In this document: positions 41,865-53,514 of the stretch, one piece after another
Layout of the letters: each line of letters opens with the position of its first letter
Position numbering within the stretch: the first letter of the stretch is position 1
Assembly (NCBI GenBank): GCA_023014365.1
Contig: JAEBUN010000048.1
Location: 62,001-126,000 of the forward strand
Reading direction: 5' to 3'
Source: Lepiota brunneoincarnata
Taxonomy: Eukaryota; Basidiomycota; Agaricomycetes; Agaricales; Agaricaceae
DNA length: 64,000 bases
The notes under the pieces: model-generated
Seen by the model: the letters and a program-made list of their open reading frames with translations, nothing else
Databases searched by the model: none
What the model was told of the DNA's origin: nothing
Translations under genes and position numbers: made by a program

Positions 41865-42691
41865 TTAGTTATTTACGCTCAAGCTCCACTCAGACTTGAC
41901 TGCAAACCCAAGCTCCTCCCACATATCCAAACTCCTCGGAAACTTCTCAATATACTTCTTCACATACTGCGTCATCTCCTGCACCCACTCCTTCCCGGTA
42001 TACCTCTCCACCCTCCTCACCCTCGCTGCATACTCATTCACTCCCAAATCCAACAACTCTGCAATATCCTCCTCATCATCCGGCACCTTGGCCCTCATAC
42101 GCTGGCGACGGTCAGTCCCATGTTCCGCCCATGACCTGACCTTCAGCATCAACAAGGGCAGGAACGGCATCAGGGGTATGTCCGCAAAATGCTTATCGTA
42201 ATGGATTTTCGCCTGGGGAACGGGGGGAATGCCGAGGATGCCAGGGTGGAGAAGGTCGACTTTGCATGCTCGGTGACCATGCTCCTCAGGTCCATATTGT
42301 GGGCTGAGGGTGCACCATACAATTTGATGTGTTGCTTCGGGGTCCTTGGATGGAACGAGGTAAAAGTCGGAGTTGTTCTCAGCGATCAGGAGTTTGATAT
42401 CTTCAATTTCAGAGGCGCTTGCGTTGAGGACGACAACGTCTACGTCCTGTATATCAGCTCTGGTACGTCAAACAGCTGTTTAGTTGCAGGAGGTAGGTGG
42501 GGGAGGAGTTGTGTGTACGGTTCCACGGAGGAGTGACTCACGTTTGGATTGCGATTCTCAGCTCCGTAGATCGCATTTGCGGTACTTCCGATGAGACAGC
42601 AGTTGAGGTCTTGTTCTGCTAAAACCCTGACCACGGCCTTAGCAGTCCTCTGGATTTCTTTCGCTGTCGGGGTATATGGTTTAGGTGGCAT
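41865..42691 (-). CDS. Nucleotidyltransferase-fold protein, intact copy
   Basis: Two exons, 42691-42542 and 42446-41865, joined by a 95-bp phase-0 intron (GTGAGT..TACAG), encode 243 residues without stops. The motif LIGSTANAIYGAENRNPN/DVDVVV spans the splice site. Gly-Ser followed by D-x-D is the metal- and nucleotide-binding signature of the nucleotidyltransferase superfamily (as in antibiotic NTases and AbiEii-like proteins). The substrate is unknown. An in-frame ATG at 42769 would add 26 residues; I prefer 42691 (MPPKPYTPTAKEIQ). The paralogue at 53515-54340 is frameshifted. It lies tail to tail with the secreted-protein relic. Confidence 0.75.
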
Positions 42692-42829
42692 TTTGAACCC
42701 TAGTATGCCATCGATGGGAGAGTTGTTGTCAGATAAACAAGAATAGGTTATGTGTACCTGTTTGTTCACAACTTTGAAGACAACCAGTATAAATGTCTAA
42801 ATTATATGCAGAAGCCTCTAAGGCGAATA

Positions 42830-43220
42830 TGTCGAGCTCGCAAACGCGTGCCGAGTTCCGGTCTCCGTTTAGCTGGCGTCCTTTTCCCGCCCTTTCGTGT
42901 TTGTTCCATATCCCGCGCTCCGTTTCTCTTGCACGGTCTCTACCGTTTTTATATCTTTTATGCTATGCCCTTACCGTCCTCCTCTGCCCGTACACTATTG
43001 CTATTGTGCTTATTGTCTACGTACAAGCGCGTGTATTGTAGTGTTAGATAAATAGTCTCTTGCTTGTAGTCGCACTTCAGCTCTCGCGTCGAGACTGAAG
43101 TGAGTATTCTATCAATACCTTTAATTACTGTACTGACTACTTTGTAGTATACCTTACTACGTTCTACAGGTAAACTCTAGCTCTCGCGTCGAGACTGAAT
43201 ATACCTTACTACGTTCTACA
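42830..43220 (+). mobile_element. Solo LTR (LTR-D, 391 bp)
   Basis: TGTCGAGC..TTCTACA with target duplication gaata at 42825-42829 and 43221-43225. The paralogous block has the empty site, one gaata at 54474-54478, so insertion followed the duplication. The end contains an internal direct repeat: agctctcgcgtcgagactga at 43079 and 43172, and tataccttactacgttctac twice. Strand is not certain. Confidence 0.93.
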
Positions 43221-43380
43221 GAATATTCCTCATGGTAAGCGAGAAAGGAGGGGAGGGTGTACCGGGGAAAGAACAGAAATAGGTGGCAAAGGTTCGTTTC
43301 GAGCAAAAGCTATCCGAGAACGCAAGCGGCAAAAACGACTAAAAAATGTTCACACTCAATAGAACCCATCTAAACATTTA

Positions 43381-44244
43381 TCACTCTGCCGTTTCCTGCC
43401 AGTTCGATACATCTGTTATTCCCATTGGTATTTCCCGAACCCAGCCCCCCCGTCCATCCCGGCCGCCGTTGATCAGGTCTTCCAGTGCTGCAGTGGGGGC
43501 AGGTTCGGTGATATAGCGGGTCCTTTGCGGTTCAACAAGTTGCTGTTCAAGGTCGAGACGGATTTTCCAATACTGGGCTACCGCAACCCGCTCCTGTTCC
43601 TGCTGGTCCCTCCTCTCCTGCATTTCTTGCATTGTGGCGTCTTACAGGAGCTTCAGGTACTTTGCGATACCAGCCAAGGGGTTTACTTCATCGGGTTCTT
43701 CTTTCCCTGATTTGCGTATGACTTTTGCCGGTCGGGTGTCGGAGAGGTCGTCGTGGGACTCGTTTTCTGACCCGGATGTAGACTCTTGTCGTGCATGTTC
43801 CTTTCCTACTGTGACTCTACTTTTTATGGATCGTCGCGGACCCGCCAGTGAGCATTTGACTCTGTTGACCGAACAAAGAAGGCAGCTGTTATATTTGCGA
43901 TTGGTGGTGTCCTGGACCCAGCAACTACTGCAGTTACCACAATTCTTGATGGGCTTGACGAATCGCTTGCTGTCTGTGTGCACATGGCCATCCAGTGCAG
44001 GCTTAGGCTTGGTCATCTGTTAGTCAATTACTCTGCCTTTCAACAAATATTGAACTCACGTCCCTATAATTGGCGGTTTTGCCCCAGCGCTTGACGGCTT
44101 CCTCGACACTGAGGGTTTTTGGGGCCGCTTCAATAAGCCCATCGCTGCAGATTTTGACTTCGTGCTAGGGGAAGGTGTCTGCTCGACATCATCATCATCA
44201 AGTTCAGCTATCATTGCCTTTGAAGTCGGTCCTGCACTTTTCAA
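43381..44244 (-). pseudogene. Cysteine-rich (zinc-finger-like) protein gene, copy 1
   Basis: Exon 2 (44017-43381) encodes MTKPKPALDG.., then a Cys cluster (NCGNCSSCWV, NSCLLCSVNRVKCSL), an acidic/basic linker (TVGKEHARQESTSGSENES) and a coiled coil (MQEMQERRDQQEQERVAV, QYWKIRLDLEQQL). A TAA at 43642-43644 replaces Tyr (TAC) of copy 2. Exon 1 (44244-44061) lacks one base relative to copy 2, so SVEEAVKRWGKTANYRD is out of frame. The intron is 44060-44018. The Cys pattern resembles fungal zinc-binding regions; DNA binding is possible, not shown. Confidence 0.6.
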
Positions 44245-44245
44245 T

Positions 44246-45660
44246 TGTCGAAATCGAGTAATGAGAATACTTATGCAGAGTCACACGTCAAGACTAGGAT
44301 TTATATTGGATCACTAGGATTCAAACAGGAAGACCAGTTTGCGTCTACCAGAGACAACGAGTGAGTATGTTACGCACCCGGGGTCTAAACAAGAAGGTTT
44401 GATCCCAGTAGGGCTACCTCTCTACCTAAGTACGATGAGAGCCATGTACCACTATTTTATGTAGGAATTTAGAGCGATCGTAGTTGCTAACTAAACCATA
44501 GTAGGAGTTCAATCGTCTACCCACAGTGTCCATGAGAAATGTCAAATGGGATTATAGGGAACACAAAAGAAATAATAAACATCGAGCTGTGCACTCGATA
44601 TTCAACATCAAGCTCATCCGAAGCATTTGATGAACGAGGCTTAGACGGTTATACTTGGTTAAGGTCTGGTAGAGGGACACTTCTAGCACTAGATGGGTTT
44701 CTCATGGCACTAGCGGTTGAGAGATGTCAATGATAGACACCGAATTATGACCCTGCTCTGGTGAGTAACAGGTTTGGATGGGTATAGAGAAGAGGCGAAA
44801 ACAGAAGTACGGGCCGTCTAGTAAGTCAGGGAACTGACCTTGGTTAACGACACTCAAGTGGATGTTCTACGAGAAGCTATTCTTCTTAATGCGGTTGAGC
44901 TCACTATCTTGACGCTAATTCCGGGCAGTTGTTCTATACCCTCACCACACGGCCAACAAAGATGCACTAATGTCAGGCACATATTTTACTATGGCATTGC
45001 ACCGTGAATGACTGCCAATTGTAGGTCGTGCCTCTTTCAGTTAAGCATTGCGGAGCAGAAGACTAGTCTTCTAGGTTCTTCAGGGCAAGCCATAGACTGT
45101 ATCCGAGGAACTAATCAATCTTACAGCACTGCCTAATAACAAAAGGCTCGGCAGCATTGGGACTAGGACAAACTCCATATGGAGCCCATATGTCTAGTAA
45201 TGTAGGCCACAGCGGGGCGGTAGGGTGGTAAGAAGACGAATGTGAGGGCAGCAGGAAAGTTAGTCTAGAGAATGGCGTTGGGCTATAGGCATTAGTAACA
45301 GGAAGCGCTGCCAGTGCCATCGCATTACCTCTCATCTGTACCTTGTACCACATCTTAGCACGACTGCATTCGAAGCCAAGGAACATATTGTGGTTGTGCG
45401 AATGGTAGAGGCAGGTTCGAAGGAGCAATTTGAATATATATAATATAGGGGCTTACCAAGTGATGAGCCTCAGCCTCAGCGGCTATTCGCAAAGAAGCTA
45501 GAATGACCACCAAGCCGTTCTAGATGGCCGTTGGATCAGCTTGCTTCTATTAGAGCACAATAGCCATAGGGGTCTATCATTAGGTGCTTGTAGTGGTATA
45601 TAGTCCAGTAGAGGACATTCTCATGATCTGCAGAAAACAGGCCCCTGCAGTTTAAGCTCC
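44246..45660. other. Stretch without a recognised gene
   Basis: About 1.4 kb with normal CpG content and only short open frames on both strands. Composition suggests old genic or transposon remnants. I see no domain, RNA gene or clear repeat copy within the window. Confidence 0.5.
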
Positions 45661-45661
45661 T

Positions 45662-46740
45662 GAAGATGTTGAAAGCTCTTCTTGTCGCTCTATTCTCCCT
45701 CGTCGTTTGCATTGCAGGGGTAGCTATCAAGTGCCCATTCTCAATGGCTTGCCTTGCGGCCGTGATGCTGATCGTTACACCCCAGTGATCTTATGGATTT
45801 GCTCAACGAGTTGAGTATCAGCGGCGAGGCTCTTGCTCCTGAGGCGAACCCCGTGTACAATATTGATTGCTCAAGGTATCACACTGGCCTCCATCTTACT
45901 CTACTGCCACCCTACTGACCTCGGATCAGGTATCCGAATGTCTGCCTTAATTGGTGTTACTTCGTCTACTGTGAGTTTTATTACCATCAAACGATTTCAT
46001 GGCTCAAGTAACTCACACGAACCACTGCTAGGCAAAACCAAAAAAGCTAACCCCTGGACGGTTACTGTCAACCGAAGTGCAAACCTCCGTCCGCAATCGG
46101 ACTGCAAGTCCCCCAACAGGTGCAGTGCAACGACCCCCCAGACTGGATGGCCCAAAAACCCGAACACCAGTATGTACATACATATATGCTACATTTCAAC
46201 TGAGTGCCTCTGGCATGCTGGTTTTTTCTAAATTTGACACGGATCCACGAAGGCTGGAGCTGTGATGAGCAACCAAAGAATACAAATGACGAAGGAGGCA
46301 TATTTGCTGCTACCAGGTGCATGCCTTCCGGTGAAAATTCGGGTACGTATGAAGAGTGTGAACAAAGTGGTAAAATTCTCGGTGCTTATTTTTATTTCCT
46401 TCCAAGGCGAGGGAGCCACTTGGGCAGGCTTCATCAGTAAGTCTTCTTTGGCGAGAGGACCGGATGAGGACTAACGGCGTTCCGATTAGACAAGTCCGGT
46501 GCTATGATTGCGAATGGTGTAAAAGTGGACGTTAAACTAGGTGCGTGGTTTGAATTCCCATGGCGATTCCTTGTGTTGAATTTGTTGATCCCCTAGTTTA
46601 CCCTGGTGGTACCAAAGCAACAGGTGATTGCGGGCCACTGGCGAGCCCGCCTACCCGATCTGTATGTGCAGCTCCTGTTCAGAGCAATTTGGCAGGTGTC
46701 GCCCAAAATGGACCTCGCCAGCGTTGAGGTGTAGTCAAGA
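45662..46740 (+). pseudogene. Secreted cysteine-containing protein gene remnant, copy D
   Basis: A start at about 45662 encodes a signal-peptide-like MLKALLVALFSLVVCIAG, then KCPFS. Later pieces, partly out of frame, match copies B and C: NPVYNIDCS, NPWTVTVNRSANL (about 46050), TNDEGGIFAATRCMPSGENS with an intron GTACGT..CCAAG, GEGATWAGFI, ANGVKVDVKL, an intron ending CCCCTAG, and DCGPLASPPTRSVCAAPVQS. A stop follows near 46733. It is the best copy for modelling the ancestral gene and gives the empty site (near 46439) of the Harbinger insertion. Function unknown. Confidence 0.55.
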
Positions 46741-46949
46741 AGTTGAAGTGGAGACAGAAAGGATCTTATTCTCGTACTTGGTTCAGAAATTGAGGATTCG
46801 TAGGAAGTTTGTATGCCCTCCCTGTATTTGTATCCATAAAATCCTGATTCTATGAATAGGGTACTGATGTATAAGTGTGTAAGATCTGGGGTAATTTTCT
46901 GTCTAGCACTCAGGGTCTGCATCTGAAGTCTGCTCTGCAACCACCGCCC

Positions 46950-47200
46950 TGGCATTTTTTATAAGGGATTATTATTTGAATGACAGGATCACGATGTTTT
47001 TACAAGGCAGATCCACGCGGGATCATAGAGAGATTCTGTTGACTCCTGGACGACAGGTCATTCTCGTTGTACTTGGAGAGATTGGGCGTCTCGTTCGAAC
47101 GAGTAACAGACCAGGGGTTAATAGCAAGGGGATCATACGGACGGGCGGCTTTACAGCAGTTCTCGATTCTGGTGACGTTGATCCCAAGTGAAGGTTGACC
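46950..47200 (+). repeat. R-repeat fragment
   Basis: Matches the CpG-depleted R copy at 27960-28060 and 28325-28460 (ggattattatttgaatgaca; gacaggtcattct). No gene recognised; a short open frame has no known domain. It shows that R is a mosaic of separately repeated pieces. Confidence 0.55.
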
Positions 47201-47279
47201 AAACAGAAGCAAACAGGATTATCATGTCCTAGCAATCCCTTCTTACGGAGCTCAAGCTTTCGGTCATCGCCACCCTTTA

Positions 47280-48466
47280 TTCTGCAGACAGTCCACATCC
47301 TTGCCAACACTGACCAGGCCACCTACCCAGGCCTGCGTCCCTGCCCGCTTTAGAGTATGTCTCTTTTTCCTCACTCTTGACTCCATTCTCACCTCTCTCG
47401 CCAGTACATTAAACTCAATGACTTTAGCGCTCTCCAGCATTTTCTCCACAATGTTCCTCACAGCTACTACCCAAACATCATCGACCTTGAACTTGCCACC
47501 CACGACGAGGATCTCTTCACCCCCTCCCCCATCTCCCTCCTCACCGCCTGCCCACGCTTGACCTCTCTCGCCCTCTGCTTCGCCGGCTCTCTCTACAAGA
47601 GCGTCGTCACCCCCTTTCCCTTCCTCCTCAGCAACTCTCTATTGCCAATGTCGGAAGCGAGGACTGTGCTCCTTTGTAAGTTTTTTTTGGGGGCCCTTTG
47701 CTCCACCCCGCTACTTGCTCACTCTTTTTTTTTCTCTCAGGAGCGAGTGCTTCGTTGTCACCATCGCTGCCTCGTGCGCAAATCTCCGAGAGCTCTCACT
47801 CGAGTGCATCACCCGCTCTGAGCTGCATGTACCGGAGCTCCAGGGCGTACTTTACGTCCCCTTGGTTTGAAGCAATGAGGATGCGCCGGATTCTCCCTTC
47901 CCTACTCCGGATCGCCGCCCTTTAGAGACTCACTATCCAGGACACCCATCTCGGCGACGAGCAATGGGCCACTACCCCCATCGTTTATCACTTACAAGTC
48001 CTCGATCTCAGCAGCTGCTACCACGAGAACGAGGATTTTAACTGATCCTGTACCAAGTGGATCATGGCCACCGTGGGTCCCACCGTCGACAAGTTCTCAC
48101 TACAGCTGTCTCCAATGACAGCCTCTTTGCCAAGCCCTCTGAAACTCCGCTTCAAAAACTCTGCAAGTTGCACATCACCCCATTCTTCCCCATCAACAGC
48201 ATTGTCAAAACCATTTCCAACCTCACTGGATCACCCATCGAGTCACTATCCATGCAATGCTACGAGGACGATGTGGTTGATGTTTGTACTGCTTTGGAGG
48301 ATTTTCTCACTCTCAAGCTTGAGCAGGGCTCTGAGTTTTATAAGCGGCTTGCAAGGATCGATGTTTCAGTCACCGCTGCCGGGTATGCTCTGACAGAAGG
48401 AGAGGTGGAGACAGAAGGAGAGGTGGAGGAGCGGGCGAGGACTGCAAAGAGATTGCAGGAATTATG
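47280..48466 (+). pseudogene. F-box/LRR-like protein remnant
   Basis: Pieces in order: VHILANTDQATYPGL, YIKLNDFSALQHFLHNVP, LLTACPRLTSLALCFAGSL, an intron GTAAGT..TCTCAG (about 47670-47740), TIAASCANLRELSLECITR, LQVLDLSSC and a 136-residue open end (48057-48467) with LQKLCKLHITPFF and SIESLSMQCYEDD. Repeating leucine patterns and the layout suit the large basidiomycete F-box/LRR family; the F-box itself is not seen. Several frameshifts and a stop near 47868. Related fragments lie at 60935-61364 and 62500-63382. Such proteins select targets for ubiquitin ligases. Confidence 0.6.
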
Positions 48467-48689
48467 AAGGTTGTCGAGTGCTGTGGGCAACTATGGCCTT
48501 GACCAGTGACCTGTTGCGAGCTCAAGGGGGGCTCGCATGTCGTTTGTGGTCAAGATGGGTGTTGATATTGGCAAGGGTGGCGGTGGCGGCGGCCAAGTTC
48601 CTCAGCTGCTGCTGCCGCTGCTGCTACTTCAGCTATACCTATTGGAAAAGCTAGGTCAATGACAATCTACTAGGCACTTTGTTTTGTGA

Positions 48690-49770
48690 CTATAATTTGT
48701 GGACACTTTTTTTTCATGCATCCCTTTATCATAACATATCAAATATATTCCCGTTTCCCCTGCGAACACTATTCCAGGCCGCCGCAATGGCTTGTCTTCT
48801 TCCTTCCTCATGAGCTTCTTTTTCCTTTTGTAACCTTAGTTCTTTTTCTTGTAACCTTAGTTCTTTTTCTTGTATTTTTGCCCTTTCTGCCGCTTTCGCG
48901 TTTATTTTCCTTAATTCCTTGTCACGTGTCCTTTTTTCTCTTCGTGCCCGGTCGTGCTCTTTGCGTGCTGCTGCTCGTGCCTTTCGTTCCATTGTTGTGA
49001 ATTTACGCCCCGTCTTTATCCTCTCTTTCTGCGTTTTTGCCTCCAACTTTTCTACCTCCCCTTTCTCGATGTTCTACTGTTGGCATCAATCAACAGATCA
49101 AAGGAGAAATGAGATTCAGTCATGCCGGTTTTGCTTTGCGATTCGCCCTTTCTTGGTCCCTGTCTTCCTGCACAGATTTCTGCATCTTTTGTGTTGATAC
49201 CCCTGATAGCTCTACTTGCACGATCTTCTACTGCTGGCATCAACCAGCAGATCAATGTAGAAATGACATTCAGTCATACCGTGGGTTCGAATGTCTTACC
49301 AACGTCTGTGGGATAATATCCATACCAATCCATTGTAGAATGGTCAAGTTATGGACAGGATTTTGGAAGAGGCAAGAGAGTGCTGGAGCTTTTTGCTTCT
49401 GTAATTCTTCTGTTTCTTCACTAGCCAAGGGTTTATATACCATTGACCCATGTTGTCTGGAACTGTGATTTTATTGGGTGCTCGGACATGCAATCACATG
49501 CGACCTAGAATGAGTTGTGAGCTTCAATTGTTATCACAAATGGGGATGCAATTTTTTGTTGGTTGTCGTCAATAAGTGGGCACCGAGACTAACCCTGGGG
49601 CCGGGCCCAATCCGGCATATTTTGTGCACCTGGCTCACCTGGCTTCAGTGGTTATTTGCATGTCCGAGCACTCAAATTTCTCAGGTGTATCCAATATCCA
49701 GCCTCACGAGAGTCTACAGGATTAAAGTTTGTTGAAACGCGAGTTTTAGCTCGCTCGTTGTACTCAGGTA
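48690..49770 (-). mobile_element. Transposon-like module with basic coiled-coil ORF
   Basis: Minus-strand ORF 49046-48729 encodes 105 residues rich in Lys, Arg, Glu and Ala (EKELRLQEKELRLQKEKEAH), a predicted coiled coil. The sequence outside it matches, inverted, 61390-61980, including the inverted pair gtgctcggacat (49477) and atgtccgagcactc (49655). Within it, 49068-49130 and 49228-49290 are a local direct repeat (tggcatcaa, cagatcaa, gaaatgacattcagtcat). Looks like a degenerate DNA-transposon copy; the family was not identified. Confidence 0.5.
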
Positions 49771-50640
49771 GAGAGATAACTCGACTGAAATCCAATACTT
49801 CCATTTGGATCCTAGTGATGCGTGAGACATATGCTTGTCTTGACGTGATACTCTGCGTAAATATTCTCCTTAAGTTTACGAGGCGTAGATAAGTTTTATC
49901 AAAATGTATTGGGCATGAAGTGCTATCCGCTTCAAATTGCTCCCCCTTCTCGTTCGGGGTGGTTATCTGTTTTGTTTGAGTTTATCATTCCCTGGTGCTC
50001 CATGGCTGTTTGTTTGTTTGTTTGTTTTTCTGGAGGACGGAGGTTGTTCGAGATTCGAGTGGGATCATCAGTGAGTTTAAAAACTACTATACTTCACCCT
50101 TGATTGAAGGTCCCCCCCGATTGCCGCTTTCTCCCTTAATCCTTTCAGAATCTCACCAAATTTGGGATATGAATTAGTGGCAATGTCAATACCACATTTC
50201 AATTTGATTTATCGAAAACAGTTCAAGCCGAGTCCCGTATCGGAGTGTGATTATCATGATGATATCAGTGCCACAGCAAGCAACGTCTGGCGCGCGTCTG
50301 CAGTTCAGACATGGCTTCGGCGAGGGTGCGACTGTGATGTGGGGATCGAAGTGAGTTAACACACTCCTTGTGCCCTGCTACATGATTCCCATAGGTTTGT
50401 GACTATATGTTGGCCATCCTGGACTGGACCCCGGACCCAGGGTAACCGACACACGGCGCTTGCAAGCTCAGCCACTAAGTGCGTCGGCTCTCTGACAGTA
50501 GGGTGAGGGACGCTTCTGATTCCTCTGGTGCACCGCCAGTGCTTCATTATGCCCAAGGGAGTGGCCATCGGTGCCATCGACGCCCTACAGCCACACACTC
50601 CGCACCCCCCCTTCCATTCGGAGATGTGTAGCCCGGCGGG
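49771..50640. other. Stretch without a recognised gene
   Basis: Only short frames; a (tgtt)n run lies at about 50009-50025. No domain, RNA or clear repeat homology seen inside the window. Confidence 0.45.
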
Positions 50641-50845
50641 CCAAGTTCCGGTAGCTACTTGGAGACGACAGGGGTCCTCGACTCCATTCGAGTTCTAGAG
50701 GTTAATATTACTTCAAGCTTGGAAACGCGAACTCTTGACAAGTTTACATTTTGGGCCTCGAGCACGCGGAGTGGTGTGCGTGTATCTTATCTATCTTATA
50801 AACTTCCTGGCTGGGTTCTCACTGAATACAATTCACCCAATGGGC
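50641..50845 (+). repeat. R-repeat fragment
   Basis: Matches 27680-27850 of the CpG-depleted copy (attacttcaag..; gaactcttgacaagtttac; ggctgggttctcactg). It is interrupted at about 50850 by the inverted-repeat element and continues at 51454. Confidence 0.6.
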
Positions 50846-50849
50846 CAAT

Positions 50850-51450
50850 ACCAGCGATACCCTTTTGGCTATCATGTTGACCCTTTCTGCTAGCCGATAT
50901 CGTGATATCTACAAGAGGATGGCTGAAGATTTAAGACTCAGTGATATGACGCTGTCTGAAGCGCGAATACTCCTGTTCGTAGTGTATGTTTCACAAGGGG
51001 CTGATGCAACTGGGGGAAGTGGCTGCTATCATCCGGGCGGGGGTGAGGAACGGGAGCCGATTGTGGATGAAATCCGCTGCAACCAGTGGGGTTGGCAAGG
51101 ATGCTCTGAGGGTTGTGGAGGACATCCGAACGCATGCAAAAACGGGCCACAAGCGAACGACGACAAGGACTCGAGGGAAGGGAAAGGCAGAGAAGCGATG
51201 TGTTGTGAAGGCGATGGATTGGTACCGTGAATTCTGGCTGATCAATCAGCATCGTCAGAAATGCATACTTAGTAGGGGATCAGATGTAAATCGAATGCGG
51301 CAGTAGATATACACTACGAACAGGGGTACTCACACTTCGGGCGGCGCCACATCGCTAAGTCTTAATTCTTCATTCATTCCCTTGCGGATACCACGATTTC
51401 GGCTAGCAGAAAGGGTCAATATGATGGCCCAAAAAGCTATCGCTGACATT
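50850..51450. mobile_element. Short element with ~150-bp inverted repeats
   Basis: 50850-51000 and 51300-51450 are inverted repeats of each other with moderate mismatch (shared core tgaccctttctgctagccga; inner part cccctgttcgtagtgtat). About 300 bp of unique sequence lies between. It sits inside the R repeat, which is continuous in the copy near 27850-28465 apart from other changes. It resembles a MITE-like or foldback element. Target duplication not determined. Confidence 0.55.
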
Positions 51451-51453
51451 ATG

Positions 51454-51705
51454 TCGGGTGGTACTCCACTTAGAGTATTATTTTGTTGTGTAGTTGTCCC
51501 TACGATTCTACGAAACCACCCTACAACTTCTTATCAGAAGTATTGCTATTGACAGGCCGATTCTGATGACGTTGAAGGCTCACAATCTCAAATGAGATTT
51601 CGGAACATCCCATGACTCGGAGGTGGCTGGAATACCAATCATCCCTAACGTTTGTTCGAATAACCACCAAGTTCTGTGCTTTCTCCCCCTCCTTTCTCAC
51701 GAGTA
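51454..51705 (+). repeat. R-repeat fragment
   Basis: Matches 28466-28740 (ggtggtactccact; gacaggccgattctgatgac; tgactcggaggtggctgg). It leads directly into the second copy of the segmental duplication. Confidence 0.6.
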
Positions 51706-52382
51706 GCCATAGATATCTCTGGGGTGGGAGCCGGGGACTCTAGCCCAAGTTCTCATAATTTTTTTTGACAGTGCGGCTAGACGTCCGTCTAACTTGTCAC
51801 ACGTGGCTCCATTCTCAGTAGCGTGGCGCCACGCTCCGAACTAAGAGGTCATAGGGCGATGCGAAGGTGAGGCTAGGAACGTCAGTTTGATCAAAAGGGA
51901 AAACGGAATCAGTCGGTCTGTAAGCATCAATGGTTCAGGGGAGAAGGGCAGGTTCACTACACCCCCTGGCTGGTGCGTTACACCGCTCCGGACTTTCAAA
52001 GTACGTCCGAGAATGACGCCAAAGGAAAGTCATACTCCGGTTTATAATCAAGGGGGCCCTTTAGTCTAGGCGTGATCCTCGGCACATCCTCGGGCTCGCC
52101 ATCAACATCAAACATTCGAGCTGCCAGTCATCTACAAGGAGTCTAGGGCAGGGATGTGCGGTTACTTGCAGCTGAAAAGGGGAAGGCTCGAGTGGCTACT
52201 CCCCTACTCTTCGTGATGGCGATGATGCCTTGGTGAAGTCATCTGTTCCCATAGCCAGACCTAGTTCTTCTGCTTCTATCGAGTGCGACGGCCGTGGCTT
52301 CGTTGTCAGACATTAGCGCCTTCAAATTAGTATATAATCTCGCAGGGGAGTCAGGCATGAACCGATTTTCAGTCTCTCAACG

Positions 52383-53416
52383 ATGATACTGGGAGCTCTC
52401 CTAATTGCTTGGTTCACACTCTTAACCTGTATTGTGGCAGACTCTGTAGAGTGCGATCCTTAATTTCACTTGCGACATGATGCTGACCGCTGTTCCTGGG
52501 CATTTAGTGATATTAAAGATGTGCTTGATGATCTCACCGACGATATTCTCACTGCCTCGGTAAATCCGGTATATAATATCGACTGCTCGAAGTATGGCAC
52601 CCACCTACATCACCAGCTACGATGCCCCTGATGACTCCGACCAGGTATCCAAATGTTTGCCTTAACTGGTGCCACTTCGCCTATTGTAAGACTTCCTGTT
52701 AAGTGATTCAGAGCGATAAATAACTCAGGAGATCCACACAAAGGCGAAACTAAGAACACGAACCCGTGGACGATCACAGTCGATCGAGGCGCAAGTAATT
52801 AGTCCCGATGAATGTAGTCTGATCCCCAACCCCCGAGCTCGGTGGCTTGGCGCGAAGTCGAATTGCGGTGCGTGCCATTGTTTCTCAGGTTTCCTCTGCG
52901 TCTCGTTTGAAGCTCGACACACGTGCGCAAAGGCTGGGGTTGCGATAGGCAACGTAGGAATGCAGGCGATGAAGGAGGTGTATATACTCCTGTGAGGTGT
53001 TTGCCCTCCGCCGAAATCTTGGGTAAGAAGACTGGATCGTGTGGGTACAAGTTGTATTCTCTGCTCATTTTATTATTTGTTTCATCAAGGCGAGAGGGCG
53101 GCTTGGGTTGGCTTCATCGGTCGGTCTTAATCGGGTTCTGGTGGGAGCCAAGATGAATAACGTATTTCACTAGACATGCCTGGTGCTACGATTGCAAACG
53201 GTGCCAAGGTCGACGTTCAACTTGGTGTGTACGGCTCGTCGCGAATTCGTGTTAAGAGTCCAGTGCTCAACCTGTTGGTCCTTAGTTTTCCCTCTTGGCA
53301 CCGCAGTACCAGGCTATTGTGGACCGTTGGCGAACACGCCTACCGCAGCCGGATGCACACCTGTTGTCCAAAGCTATCCAGCTGGTGTTGCTGCAGATGG
53401 GGCTCGCCAGTACTGA
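52383..53416 (+). pseudogene. Secreted cysteine-containing protein gene remnant, copy C
   Basis: Begins with the signal-peptide-like MILGALLIAWFTLLTCIVADS; a stop follows ECDP. After it the frame reads DADRCSWAFSDIKDV and NPVYNIDCSKY. The remaining pieces are the same as in copy B, with the final exon ending at 53416. It differs from copy B by a few per cent and is also broken. Confidence 0.55.
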
Positions 53417-53514
53417 AGTGGAGTCTGGGAAGAAATTGGAATGAGTTATTGGGGAAAGCGAAGTATCAGAAGTTTGTATGCCTCATGTACTTGTATGTGT
53501 GTGTAAGATCTGGG

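Larger units (their letters stand above)
40056..44245. repeat. Direct segmental duplication, copy 1
   Basis: This block matches 51706-55480 at a constant offset of 11650 bp up to 42825, then 11253 bp after the solo LTR present only here. Identity is high (few differences per 100 bp by eye) and falls off near 44240. It contains three gene-like units in the same order as copy 2. Confidence 0.88.

Noticed and set aside
45111..45428. Minus-strand 105-codon frame
   Set aside because: No domain, no repeat in the window and no intron or start support; left as unassigned sequence.
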